From Gillisia sp. (lineage in GTDB: Bacteria; Bacteroidota; Bacteroidia; Flavobacteriales; Flavobacteriaceae), in assembly GCA_024635655.1 (NCBI GenBank), contig JAGXIL010000089.1, forward strand, positions 1-64,000: DNA of 64,000 bases, given 5' to 3'. A program made the position numbers and the translations under genes. This document shows, piece after piece, positions 7,628 to 15,691 of this stretch. Under the pieces are notes generated by a model that had not been told where the DNA came from, searched no databases, and worked only from the letters and a program-made list of their open reading frames with translations. The first letter of the stretch is position 1. Every line of letters begins with the position of its first letter.

Positions 7628-8284
7628 ATGCCAGATCCTGAATTCATAGCCTATCTTGAAGATTTACTCACTCCAAGGAGAAAAGAGTTATTTAATAAAG
7701 TGCTAGAACTGCGAACCAACCATTTTACTGTAGCCACAGAAGATGTGTACCAGTTGCACAATACCAGTGCGGTGATAAGGAGTTGTGATGTGTTTGGGAT
7801 CCAGAACATTCACGTTATCGAGGAACGAAACAGAAGAAAGATCGACAGGGAGATTGCAATGGGAGCACAAAAGTGGGTTACCCTTAACAGATATCATTCC
7901 AGTGAAGAGTGTATTGATTCCCTTAAGGAAAAAGGATATCAGATTGTTGCTACCATGCCACATGGAAATGCCGTAAACCTGGCAGATTTTGATATTTCCA
8001 AACCATCGGCAATATTCTTTGGAACTGAGCAGGATGGCCTTTCATCGCAGATGGTAAGCAGGGCAGACCAGTTTTTAAAAATTCCTATGGCCGGTTTTAC
8101 AGACAGTTTAAATATTTCGGTTTCTGCGGCAATAATATTACAACAGCTTACCCAAAAATTAAGAAATAGTAATATTTCCTGGGAATTGCCTGAAAGTCAG
8201 AAAAATGCCATTAAATTTGAATGGTTGAGTAAAAATTTTAAAAATATGCCTGAATTAATGAAAAGGTTTCAGAATAACGGTTAA
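7628..8284 (+). CDS. trmH: tRNA (guanosine-18-2'-O)-methyltransferase TrmH
   Basis: A 218-residue SPOUT enzyme that 2'-O-methylates G18 in the D-loop of tRNA. The three SpoU motifs are all present: N45-T-S-A-V-I-R51 (motif 1, with the catalytic Arg), FGTEQDGLS at 131-139 (motif 2) and IPMAG..DSLNISVSAAI at 152-169 (motif 3, trefoil-knot SAM site). An N-terminal helical extension precedes the knot, and a C-terminal tail follows it as in E. coli TrmH. It is probably cotranscribed with the downstream SRPBCC gene, 33 nt away. Confidence 0.92.
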   Translation: MPDPEFIAYLEDLLTPRRKELFNKVLELRTNHFTVATEDVYQLHNTSAVIRSCDVFGIQNIHVIEERNRRKIDREIAMGAQKWVTLNRYHSSEECIDSLKEKGYQIVATMPHGNAVNLADFDISKPSAIFFGTEQDGLSSQMVSRADQFLKIPMAGFTDSLNISVSAAIILQQLTQKLRNSNISWELPESQKNAIKFEWLSKNFKNMPELMKRFQNNG

Positions 8285-8317
8285 TTAACTATTTTTACTA
8301 TTCCCTAACAAAATTAG

Positions 8318-8884
8318 ATGACATTAGTTTTTTACATTTTTATTGCCATAATCACTTTTTTCGCCTTTCTCCACGCGTGGGCCAGAAAAGAATTTGATAT
8401 CAGCAGGACTGTGGTGATAAATCGTCCTAAAGAAGAGGTTTTTAATTTTGTAAGACAATTAAAAAAGGAACATCTCTGGATGCCATGGTTTAAAATTGAG
8501 TATAATGGGGTTCTGAAGTATGACGGTGAAGATGGGAAAATGGATGCCTTACTATATTGGAAAGGCCACAAACATTTTTATGAAGGTACTCAAAAAATAG
8601 TTAAACTAAATCAGGGGAAGATCATAGAGACCCGGCTTTTGCTGGTGAGACCTTTTAGGTTGGTTCTTTTGGAATATAAAGGACTAAAGGAAATTGACGA
8701 AAACAGAACAAAAATGGTTTGGGGTATAAGAGGAGGTCTCGCCTTTCCTCTTTCAGTCATGGCTCTTATTCATCCTGTAGACAAAGCTTATGGGAAAGAC
8801 CTTGAAATGGGATTGAAAAATATTAAAAGCATTTTGGAAGCCAAGAATGAAAAATCTCCTGTGGCCTCTGGTATTCCTAAGTAA
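8318..8884 (+). CDS. Membrane-anchored SRPBCC (START-like) protein
   Basis: A 188-residue protein with one N-terminal membrane segment (residues 1-18) followed by a START/Bet v1-like fold. SRTVVINRPKEEVFNFV is the typical first strand and helix of polyketide-cyclase or SRPBCC domains. Such domains hold hydrophobic ligands in a cavity; no catalytic residues can be assigned. It follows trmH by 33 nt and converges with the next gene, leaving 4 nt between the two stops. Confidence 0.8.
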   Translation: MTLVFYIFIAIITFFAFLHAWARKEFDISRTVVINRPKEEVFNFVRQLKKEHLWMPWFKIEYNGVLKYDGEDGKMDALLYWKGHKHFYEGTQKIVKLNQGKIIETRLLLVRPFRLVLLEYKGLKEIDENRTKMVWGIRGGLAFPLSVMALIHPVDKAYGKDLEMGLKNIKSILEAKNEKSPVASGIPK

Positions 8885-8888
8885 ATTT

Positions 8889-9647
8889 CTACCGCCTTAG
8901 TACTTTGTATTCTTCGTAACATCCGCTTATCGCGTCAAGTATTTGAAGATCATTGGCACTCCGCATAAAGTCGTTTGAGTAGTTACACCGGGCCAGGATT
9001 TCATCAATATCTATCTGCGATATCTGAAGTACGGCCGCCAAAGTTTGCCGGTCATATTTGTTTTGAAGCAGCGTCCTGATTTCATCATCAGCTTTCATTT
9101 GCCTCAATTTCTTCATCTGTTTTGGCTTGGTACCAAAAATGTTATACAGGGCATCGGCTGGATTAAAAATGGCCCCAAGGAGGTTTCCTGCCGCTGAAGG
9201 AGAACTATTTCCCGCCTCATAACCTACATCAAGTCCTGAAATACTGTATCTGTAGTTTTCGTAAATAGGGATGTTTTTCGCATCAATTTCCAAATATCCT
9301 GTAAGTTGTATGGGTTTCACCACCACTTCTTCCAGTGCGATACCTATTTCGGTCATTTTCACTTTTACAGATCCATATTTTAACCAGTCATTGGTGACCC
9401 TTACCTGGATGGTCTTAAAACCCAAGTAGGAAAAATAGAGCGTGTCATTAACTTCCGCAATAATTTCAAAATATCCTTCGCTGTCGGTGGTAGTTCCTTT
9501 TACCTGATTAAGGTTTACAAGGTTTACGTTTTCCAGCGCCTTATCATTAGCAGCATTTTCAACCCTACCTGAAACTATGGTAGGCTCTTGCGCAAAACTG
9601 CTGATGGCTAAAAATAATGAAAATATAAGGGTAGTATATAATCTCAT
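8889..9647 (-). CDS. Exported protein with carboxypeptidase-D-like regulatory domain
   Basis: A 252-residue secreted or surface protein. The signal peptide ends at SSFAQ (residue 20). Residues about 24-115 form a CarboxypepD_reg-like beta-sandwich (VSGRVENAANDKALENVNLVN... GTTTDSEGYFEI... FSYLGFKT), the domain that often opens TonB-dependent receptors in Bacteroidota. Here no plug or barrel follows; instead there is an alpha-helical C-terminal region of unknown role. Function unknown. Confidence 0.8.
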   Translation of the reverse strand: MRLYTTLIFSLFLAISSFAQEPTIVSGRVENAANDKALENVNLVNLNQVKGTTTDSEGYFEIIAEVNDTLYFSYLGFKTIQVRVTNDWLKYGSVKVKMTEIGIALEEVVVKPIQLTGYLEIDAKNIPIYENYRYSISGLDVGYEAGNSSPSAAGNLLGAIFNPADALYNIFGTKPKQMKKLRQMKADDEIRTLLQNKYDRQTLAAVLQISQIDIDEILARCNYSNDFMRSANDLQILDAISGCYEEYKVLRR

Positions 9648-9721
9648 ATGGTGATATAAAAATAGGGATATATTTGTTATAGTAAATACTATACCAAACT
9701 TACCCCTATAGTTTGCTTTTT

Positions 9722-11572
9722 TTATGATCGTCTGGATTTCCTTCTATTAACGGAACTTTCTATATTCCTTTTTCTACCTCCGTCTCTTCCGGATGGTTTA
9801 TCTCCTCCTTCAGAAGATCTTCTTCTGCCACCCCCATCAGAGGAACCACCTGAACCTGAAGATCTGCGGTTAAAGCCGCCATCTGATCCGGAGCCTGATG
9901 ATCTACGACCTCCGCCGCCACCTTCACCTCTTGGTTTGCGGCTTCTGCCGGAAGATCTTCCGCCACCGCCGCCATCCTGGGATACTTCAACGCTAATGCG
10001 TCTTCCCTGATGCTGAAAATTTTCAAAAGTTGAAAGAACCTTATCGGCTATTTCAGAATTTGTGTTGAAGAAAGAGAAACTTTCCTTAACATCTACTCTA
10101 AATACATCATCTCTTCCAAGATCAAGCGTTGCTTTCAAAAAGTCTTTTAATGTCATCCAGTCAAAATCATCCTTGGTTCCCACATTTATAAAGAAACGTG
10201 AACTGTCTCCACCACCTGATCCTGCAGAGCTTTCATCTCTTGATGAGACTTTGGCATTAAGATCTGATGAATTTTTATAATAGTTAAAGAAGCGGGTAAA
10301 TTCAACAGAAAACACTTTTTTAATAAGTTCTTCTTTAGAGAAATCCTGAAGGTATTCTTCAATACCGGGTAGGTAAGGATCTATGTCATGATTGATCTCT
10401 GTATTCTTAATTTGATTGGCCAAATGGTAAAGCTGCACTCTGCAGATCTCCATTCCATCCGGAATTTCTTTTTTCTCAAAAGGTTGCTTAATGATACGCT
10501 CAATACTTTTGATCTTCCGCACTTCACTTTTTGATACGATCACCATAGAAACTCCACTTTTCCCAGCACGTCCGGTTCTACCGCTACGGTGAGTGTAGAT
10601 TTCGGGTTCATCTGGCAACTGGTAGTGAATTACGTGAGTAATATCTTCCACGTCAATTCCACGGGCAGCAACATCTGTTGCCACTAACATCTGGATCTGA
10701 CGGCTTCTAAAGCTTTTCATCACCAAATCTCTCTGGTTCTGGCTAAGGTCCCCATGTAAGGCGGCTGCATTGTAGCCATCCTCAATAAGTTGTTCGGCTA
10801 CTTTTTGAGTATCCCGCTTGGTTCTGCAAAAGATCACGGAGAAAATATCAGGATTTGCATCAGCCAGGCGTTTAAGAGCCGAATAACGGTCTCTGGAATT
10901 CACAGCATAATACTCGTGAGAAACATTCGCTGTTCCCTGATTTTTAGTTCCCACAGTGATCTCAACCGGAGTGCGCATAAATTTCTTAGCGATGGTTGAC
11001 ACTTCTTTAGGCATAGTAGCCGAAAATAACCAGGTATTTTTCTCTTTAGGAGTATGCGATAAAATTGCAGTAATATCTTCAAAGAATCCCATGTTCAGCA
11101 TCTCATCAGCCTCATCAAGAATGCAAAATTCAATTTTGGATATATCAACCAACCTGCGGTTGATCATATCCTGCATTCTTCCGGGAGTTGCAACTATAAT
11201 TTGTGCTCCTCGTTGGATTAGCTTTGATTGATCGGTAATACTGGCTCCTCCGTAAACTGCAACTGTGTGCAATCCCGGAGTATGTTTAGCGTAATTTTTA
11301 AGCTCATTGGTAATTTGCAAACACAATTCCCGGGTAGGGGAAAGAATTAATCCTTGAGTATGCTTACTGTTAGCGTTGATCTTTTGAATGAGTGGAAAAC
11401 CAAAAGCTGCGGTTTTTCCGGTACCGGTTTGTGCAAGTGCCACCATATCGGTGTCTTTTTGCAATAGAATAGGGATCGCTTTTTCCTGTACTTCACTCGG
11501 GGTTTCGAAGCCCATTTCTTCAATTGCCTTGAGTATTGCAGGGTTTAATCCTAATTGTTCAAATTTATTCAT
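9722..11572 (-). CDS. DEAD-box RNA helicase with DbpA-type RNA-binding domain and RGS-rich tail
   Basis: A 616-residue ATP-dependent RNA helicase, probably acting in ribosome assembly or mRNA turnover. Motifs in order: Q motif (res 3-35), Walker A AQTGTGKT (47-54), PTREL, DEAD at 153-156, SAT, then the second RecA domain with HRSGRTGRAG. A DbpA/CsdA-like RNA-binding domain follows (about 470-550). The last 60 residues are an Arg/Gly/Ser low-complexity tail expected to be disordered and to bind RNA. A promoter element (TACCTTTG) lies just upstream, so it can be transcribed apart from the rlmH-rdgB pair preceding it. Symbols deaD or csdA would be plausible but are not certain. Confidence 0.92.
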   Translation of the reverse strand: MNKFEQLGLNPAILKAIEEMGFETPSEVQEKAIPILLQKDTDMVALAQTGTGKTAAFGFPLIQKINANSKHTQGLILSPTRELCLQITNELKNYAKHTPGLHTVAVYGGASITDQSKLIQRGAQIIVATPGRMQDMINRRLVDISKIEFCILDEADEMLNMGFFEDITAILSHTPKEKNTWLFSATMPKEVSTIAKKFMRTPVEITVGTKNQGTANVSHEYYAVNSRDRYSALKRLADANPDIFSVIFCRTKRDTQKVAEQLIEDGYNAAALHGDLSQNQRDLVMKSFRSRQIQMLVATDVAARGIDVEDITHVIHYQLPDEPEIYTHRSGRTGRAGKSGVSMVIVSKSEVRKIKSIERIIKQPFEKKEIPDGMEICRVQLYHLANQIKNTEINHDIDPYLPGIEEYLQDFSKEELIKKVFSVEFTRFFNYYKNSSDLNAKVSSRDESSAGSGGGDSSRFFINVGTKDDFDWMTLKDFLKATLDLGRDDVFRVDVKESFSFFNTNSEIADKVLSTFENFQHQGRRISVEVSQDGGGGGRSSGRSRKPRGEGGGGGRRSSGSGSDGGFNRRSSGSGGSSDGGGRRRSSEGGDKPSGRDGGRKRNIESSVNRRKSRRS

Positions 11573-11591
11573 ATAAAATTTTAATAAGTTG

Positions 11592-11599
11592 CAAAGGTA
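11592..11599 (-). promoter_or_regulatory. -7 promoter element of the DEAD-box helicase gene
   Basis: Minus-strand TACCTTTG, a perfect TAnnTTTG, 19 nt before the start codon. Confidence 0.6.
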
Positions 11600-11647
11600 A
11601 GCATTAGTTTACAGCTTATTGTACAATTTTGACAGGAAAAAATCAGG

Positions 11648-12220
11648 TCATTGGGAGAGGTAATCTATCAGATCCCGAAGGGCAATTCCGCGGTGGCTTA
11701 TCGTGGATTTTTCGTCCAGATCCATTTGTGCAAATGTTCTGTTACTTCCCATGGGCTGAAAAACAGGGTCGTAGCCAAAACCTTTCTCTCCTCTTCTTTC
11801 CTTTGTAATGCTTCCTTTGCAGGTACCCATAAATAAATGCTGGTGCTCTTCCAGGTTTAGCGCGATGACTGTTTTGAATTGTGCTGCCCTGTTTTCCTGA
11901 TCTTCAAGTTCAGAAAGCAATTTATCAATATTATCCTCTGCATTTTTTCCTTCCCCTGCATAACGCGCAGAAAGTACTCCCGGTGCCCCGTTTAAAGCAG
12001 CAACTTCAAGGCCGGTATCATCGGCAAAACAATCTAACTTATAGTTGTCTTTTACGAAATTGGCTTTAATGATGGCATTACCTTCTATAGTTTCTGCAGT
12101 TTCGGGAATTTCATCATAACATCCAATATCATCCAGGGATAATAGTTTAATTGTGGAGGGCATTAAAGCCTGTACCTCTTTAAGTTTGTTTAAATTATGG
12201 GTGGCAAATACAAGGTTCAT
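11648..12220 (-). CDS. rdgB: Non-canonical purine NTP diphosphatase (RdgB/HAM1)
   Basis: A 190-residue enzyme that hydrolyses ITP, dITP and XTP to the monophosphate and so keeps deaminated purines out of nucleic acids. Family signatures: the N-terminal nucleotide-binding FATHNLNKLKE, the metal/catalytic FADDTGLEVAALNGAPGV with the two Asp, SARYAG, and GEKGFGYDPVF. Length is as usual. It lies 12 nt downstream of rlmH on the same strand, so the two form an operon. Confidence 0.93.
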   Translation of the reverse strand: MNLVFATHNLNKLKEVQALMPSTIKLLSLDDIGCYDEIPETAETIEGNAIIKANFVKDNYKLDCFADDTGLEVAALNGAPGVLSARYAGEGKNAEDNIDKLLSELEDQENRAAQFKTVIALNLEEHQHLFMGTCKGSITKERRGEKGFGYDPVFQPMGSNRTFAQMDLDEKSTISHRGIALRDLIDYLSQ

Positions 12221-12232
12221 TTTCAGGGGAAT

Positions 12233-12706
12233 TTATCTGTGGTGGTAAGGTTCGTTCTTTAATATGGTATATGCCCGGTATAATTGTTCAATAAAGAACA
12301 AGCGTACCATTTGATGAGAAAAAGTCATTTTTGACAAGGATAGTTTAGCATCGGCCCGCATATAAACATCCTCAGAGAACCCATAGGGTCCTCCAATAAT
12401 GAAAATTAATTGTTTTATTCCGCTGTTCATTCTCTTCTGAAGGAAAACCGAAAATTCTTCTGAAGAATATTGTTTGCCGTTTTCATCCAGGAGCACTACA
12501 AAATCTGAAGCTGATATCTTGTTGAGCAGTAATTCCCCTTCCTTTTGTTTTTGCTGGTTCTCATCAAGGTTTTTTGAATTTTTAATATCGGGAATGAGTT
12601 CCACATCAACTTTATTGTAGAACTGAAGTCGTTTTATATATACTTCAGTTAAGGCTTGAAGTGAGGGATCGTCGGTTTTACCTATCCCAAGTAATTTTAT
12701 GGTCAT
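12233..12706 (-). CDS. rlmH: 23S rRNA (pseudouridine-1915-N3)-methyltransferase RlmH
   Basis: A 157-residue SPOUT methyltransferase acting on the assembled ribosome at pseudouridine 1915 of helix 69. The knot signature is complete: LLDENGKQYSSEEF, FIIGGPYGF, and the C-terminal LSLSKMTFSHQMVRL...EQLYRAYTI ending in YHHR, where the terminal aromatic and basic residues are used by the family. First gene of the rlmH-rdgB unit, with a TATTTTTG promoter 25 nt upstream. Confidence 0.95.
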   Translation of the reverse strand: MTIKLLGIGKTDDPSLQALTEVYIKRLQFYNKVDVELIPDIKNSKNLDENQQKQKEGELLLNKISASDFVVLLDENGKQYSSEEFSVFLQKRMNSGIKQLIFIIGGPYGFSEDVYMRADAKLSLSKMTFSHQMVRLFFIEQLYRAYTILKNEPYHHR

Positions 12707-12730
12707 TTTAGTCAGACTTTGCTACATTTA

Positions 12731-12738
12731 CAAAAATA
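12731..12738 (-). promoter_or_regulatory. -7 promoter element of rlmH
   Basis: Minus-strand TATTTTTG in the 41-nt gap between the divergent rlmH and nadC genes. Confidence 0.6.
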
Positions 12739-12747
12739 AGTAATGCA

Positions 12748-13605
12748 ATGATCTCACAAGCACAATTTGAAAAGGAAATTGAAATTATTATCTCCAATGC
12801 GGTAAGGGAAGATGTAGGGGAAGGAGATCATAGTTCGCTTGCCTGTATTCCTGAAAATGCAAGGGGCAGGGCAAAACTGCTAGTTAAAGATAACGGTATA
12901 ATTGCAGGGGTAGATTTCGCAAAGATGGTTTTTAATATTATCGATCCTGAACTTAAGGTGGAGACTTTGATTGAAGATGGCGGAGAAGTAAAAAAGTGGG
13001 ACGTGGTATTTTATGTGGAAGGTTATTCCCAATCTATTTTAAAAGCAGAAAGAATAGTATTGAACGGAATGCAAAGAATGAGTGCAATTGCTACCAAGAC
13101 TAAAGAATTTGTACATAAGCTCGAAGGAACCAAAACCAAGATCCTCGACACCCGGAAAACCACTCCGGGAATTAGGGCGCTTGAAAAGTGGGCGGTAAAG
13201 ATAGGGGGAGGAGAAAACCACAGATTTGGTTTGTTTGATATGATCATGCTTAAGGATAATCATATAGATTTTGCCGGTGGCATAACTTCTGCAATTGAAA
13301 AAACAAAACAATATTTAAAGGAAAACAACCTGGCCCTAAAGATCGTTGTGGAAGCCAGGGATATGGAAGAGGTTAAGGAAATTCTAAGCTGTGACGGAAT
13401 TTACCGGATCCTGATAGATAATTTTAATTATGAGGAGACAAGAGCAGCAGTTGAGCTTATTGATCACAGAGTTTTGACTGAATCCAGCGGAGGAATTACC
13501 CTTGAGACGGTGAGAAAATTTGCCGAATGTGGGGTTGATTATGTTTCCAGTGGAGCTCTAACCCATTCCATTTCAAATATGGATCTAAGCCTTAAAGCAG
13601 TATAA
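12748..13605 (+). CDS. nadC: Nicotinate-nucleotide pyrophosphorylase (carboxylating)
   Basis: A 285-residue enzyme of de novo NAD synthesis. It joins quinolinate and PRPP and releases CO2, giving nicotinate mononucleotide. Visible motifs: AREDVGEGDHS-like start, ERIVLNGMQRMSAIAT, the substrate loop ILDTRKTTPGIR, GGGENHRFGL, and MLKDNHI; the late ESSGGI...YVSSGALTHS block binds the phosphates. Length fits the family. It is followed 13 nt later by the YihY-type membrane protein gene. No nadA or nadB is in the window. Confidence 0.94.
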   Translation: MISQAQFEKEIEIIISNAVREDVGEGDHSSLACIPENARGRAKLLVKDNGIIAGVDFAKMVFNIIDPELKVETLIEDGGEVKKWDVVFYVEGYSQSILKAERIVLNGMQRMSAIATKTKEFVHKLEGTKTKILDTRKTTPGIRALEKWAVKIGGGENHRFGLFDMIMLKDNHIDFAGGITSAIEKTKQYLKENNLALKIVVEARDMEEVKEILSCDGIYRILIDNFNYEETRAAVELIDHRVLTESSGGITLETVRKFAECGVDYVSSGALTHSISNMDLSLKAV

Positions 13606-13618
13606 ATAGAAAAACTGA

Positions 13619-14539
13619 ATGGGCACTAAAGAATCGCCAACATTTATAAAAAGGATTTCCAGAGGTTGGGAGAAAAAGACCCGAAAGATAATCCTTCCGG
13701 GTATGGATGGATTAACAGCTTATGACCTTTGGGTAATATATTCCGGGGGAATCATAGAGGGAACTTTTTCTACAAGGGCCAGTGCTATTGCTTTCAGTTT
13801 TTTTATGGCAATTTTTCCATTTTTAATTTTCATACTTAACCTTATACCTTTTATATCCTTTATTGATGATTTTCAAATTGAGTTCCTAATCTTTATGGAC
13901 TCATCATTACCTCCCACCACTTACGAGCTTTTCGAAGAAATTTTTCTGGACATTGCAAACAACCCAAGGGGAGGGTTGCTTTCCTTAACTTTCGTGCTTT
14001 CCATCTTTTTAATGACCAATGGGATAAATGCGATTTTCACCGGATTTGAATTTTCTTATCATACCCACGTGAACCGTTCTATAGTGCGACAATACTTTGT
14101 GGCTGTGGGGGTTTCAATTATCATGGCATTGTTGTTGCTTCTTACTGTGATTCTGGGAGTTTATCTCACTTATGCTGTTGATGATCTCACAAGCCTGGGG
14201 CTGCTGTTTGATAATGTTTTTACAGCACAACTTGTTACTTATAGTGTTTTTATATTATTGGTTTATTTTGCGGTAGCAACCCTTTATTATTTTGGGACCC
14301 GGGAAGGAAGGTTATCAAGATTTTTTTCAGTAGGAGCTTTGTTTACAACACTTTTGATCATTTTAACAACATTTCTATTTGGAATATATATCAATAATTT
14401 TTCTTCCTACAACGAATTGTACGGGTCTATAGGAGCATTATTGGTACTGATGGTATATATTTGGTTAAATTCTAATATACTTTTACTAGGCTTTGAGTTA
14501 AATGCCTCATTAATAAAATTAAAAAGAAATTTTAAATAA
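13619..14539 (+). CDS. YihY/BrkB family inner-membrane protein
   Basis: A 306-residue protein with about six membrane helices. The typical family pattern is RASAIAFSFFMAIFPFLIF in the first helix region, GGLLSLTFVLSIFLMTNGINAI in the middle, and the closing YGSIGALLVLMVYIWL..N.LLLGFELNA. The family is wrongly named ribonuclease BN in older databases; its actual role (proposed transporter) is not settled. It follows nadC by 13 nt and precedes the chalcone-isomerase-like gene by 18 nt. Confidence 0.9.
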   Translation: MGTKESPTFIKRISRGWEKKTRKIILPGMDGLTAYDLWVIYSGGIIEGTFSTRASAIAFSFFMAIFPFLIFILNLIPFISFIDDFQIEFLIFMDSSLPPTTYELFEEIFLDIANNPRGGLLSLTFVLSIFLMTNGINAIFTGFEFSYHTHVNRSIVRQYFVAVGVSIIMALLLLLTVILGVYLTYAVDDLTSLGLLFDNVFTAQLVTYSVFILLVYFAVATLYYFGTREGRLSRFFSVGALFTTLLIILTTFLFGIYINNFSSYNELYGSIGALLVLMVYIWLNSNILLLGFELNASLIKLKRNFK

Positions 14540-14557
14540 TAACCCTAAACTAAATTT

Positions 14558-15118
14558 ATGAAAAAAGTACTTTTCTTATTTTTTGCAATGATTTTTATAG
14601 CAGTTGCCCCGGCTCAGACTAAAGCGGGAGGAGTTACCATACCAAATACCGTAAGTTTTGAAGGTCAAAAATTGATACTGAATGGAGTAGGGGTAAGAGA
14701 GAAATTCTGGATGGATATGTATGCAGGTGCCCTTTATTTAAATTCCAAAAAATCAGATGCCAAAACAATTATTTCGGCAAATGAACCTATGGCCATAAAA
14801 ATTCACATTGTTTCCAAGTTGATAAGCAGTGACAAAATGATAGATGCTGTTAATGAAGGTTTTGAAAGCAGTACTAATGGCAATGTTGCTCCTATAGCTG
14901 CGGAAGCTGAGAAATTTAAGAACTTCTTTAAGGAGGAAATTAGCCAGAATGATATTTTTGATATTGTATACCTTCCCTCACGCGGAGTAGTTGTTTACAA
15001 GAATGGAACTGAAAAAGGAGTGATCAAAGGTCAGGAGTTTAAAAAAGCCTTATTTGGGATCTGGTTGTCTGATAATCCTGCCGATAAAAAATTAAAATCG
15101 GGAATGTTGGGCAAATAA
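14558..15118 (+). CDS. Exported chalcone isomerase-like protein
   Basis: A 186-residue exported protein. The signal peptide is cleaved near APAQT (residue about 21). The mature part has the chalcone-isomerase-like fold signature: VTIPNTVSFEG..L.LNGVGVREKFWMDMYAGALYL, and the C-terminal KALFGIWLSDNPAD. Bacterial relatives are not flavonoid enzymes and probably bind fatty acids or other small ligands in the periplasm. It is in a run of same-strand genes with the DUF2147 gene 47 nt downstream. Confidence 0.87.
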   Translation: MKKVLFLFFAMIFIAVAPAQTKAGGVTIPNTVSFEGQKLILNGVGVREKFWMDMYAGALYLNSKKSDAKTIISANEPMAIKIHIVSKLISSDKMIDAVNEGFESSTNGNVAPIAAEAEKFKNFFKEEISQNDIFDIVYLPSRGVVVYKNGTEKGVIKGQEFKKALFGIWLSDNPADKKLKSGMLGK

Positions 15119-15165
15119 TGTTGTTGAGTTACAACCCCCCTGTATGCTAACTTAAAAATTGCCCG

Positions 15166-15594
15166 ATGAAGATGAAAAACACGTTGTTCCTTATACTGTT
15201 CCTTACAGGTTATGCTTTTCAGGCTCAAACTATTTTTGGGAAATGGAAGACTATAAACGAAGAGACCGGTAAACCCAATTCTATCATAGAAATTTATGAA
15301 GATGATGGAGTAGTGAACGGAAAGGTAGTAAGGATCCTCAAGGATTCAGATAAAGACCTGCTTTGCAATAATTGCGCAGGAGATCTAAAAGACCAGCCTA
15401 TTGAAGGCCTTGAACTTATGAGAGGCCTTGAAAAAAGCGGAAAAGAATATGCCGGAGGTGTTATAACCGATCCCAAGACCGGAAAAGAATACAAAGTAAA
15501 AATTTGGGTAGATGAAACCAATCCCGACAGATTGAAAGTAAGAGGCTACATAGCTTTCTTCTTCAGGACCGAAACCTGGCACCGGTCAAAATAA
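15166..15594 (+). CDS. DUF2147 family exported protein
   Basis: A 142-residue exported protein with a signal peptide ending at AFQAQT. The mature part has the DUF2147 pattern: GKWKTINEETGKPNSIIEIY, a C-x2-C pair (LLCNNC), GLELMRGLEK, YAGGVITDPKTGKEYKVKIWV and a closing FFRTETWHR, a small lipocalin-like barrel. The function of the family is not known. The preceding chalcone-isomerase-like gene is on the same strand, and a terminator follows. Confidence 0.9.
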   Translation: MKMKNTLFLILFLTGYAFQAQTIFGKWKTINEETGKPNSIIEIYEDDGVVNGKVVRILKDSDKDLLCNNCAGDLKDQPIEGLELMRGLEKSGKEYAGGVITDPKTGKEYKVKIWVDETNPDRLKVRGYIAFFFRTETWHRSK

Positions 15595-15611
15595 TTTATA
15601 GAAATTTTATA

Positions 15612-15647
15612 AAAGCCATTCTTAATTTTAAGGATGGTTTTTTATTT
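15612..15647 (+). terminator. Terminator after the DUF2147 gene
   Basis: An imperfect stem (aaagccattcttaa / ttaaggatggttt) followed by TTTTTTA. Confidence 0.7.
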
Positions 15648-15691
15648 GCCCTGAAAAGAAGTTTAAATTTGTTATTAACTTAATCCCGGTT

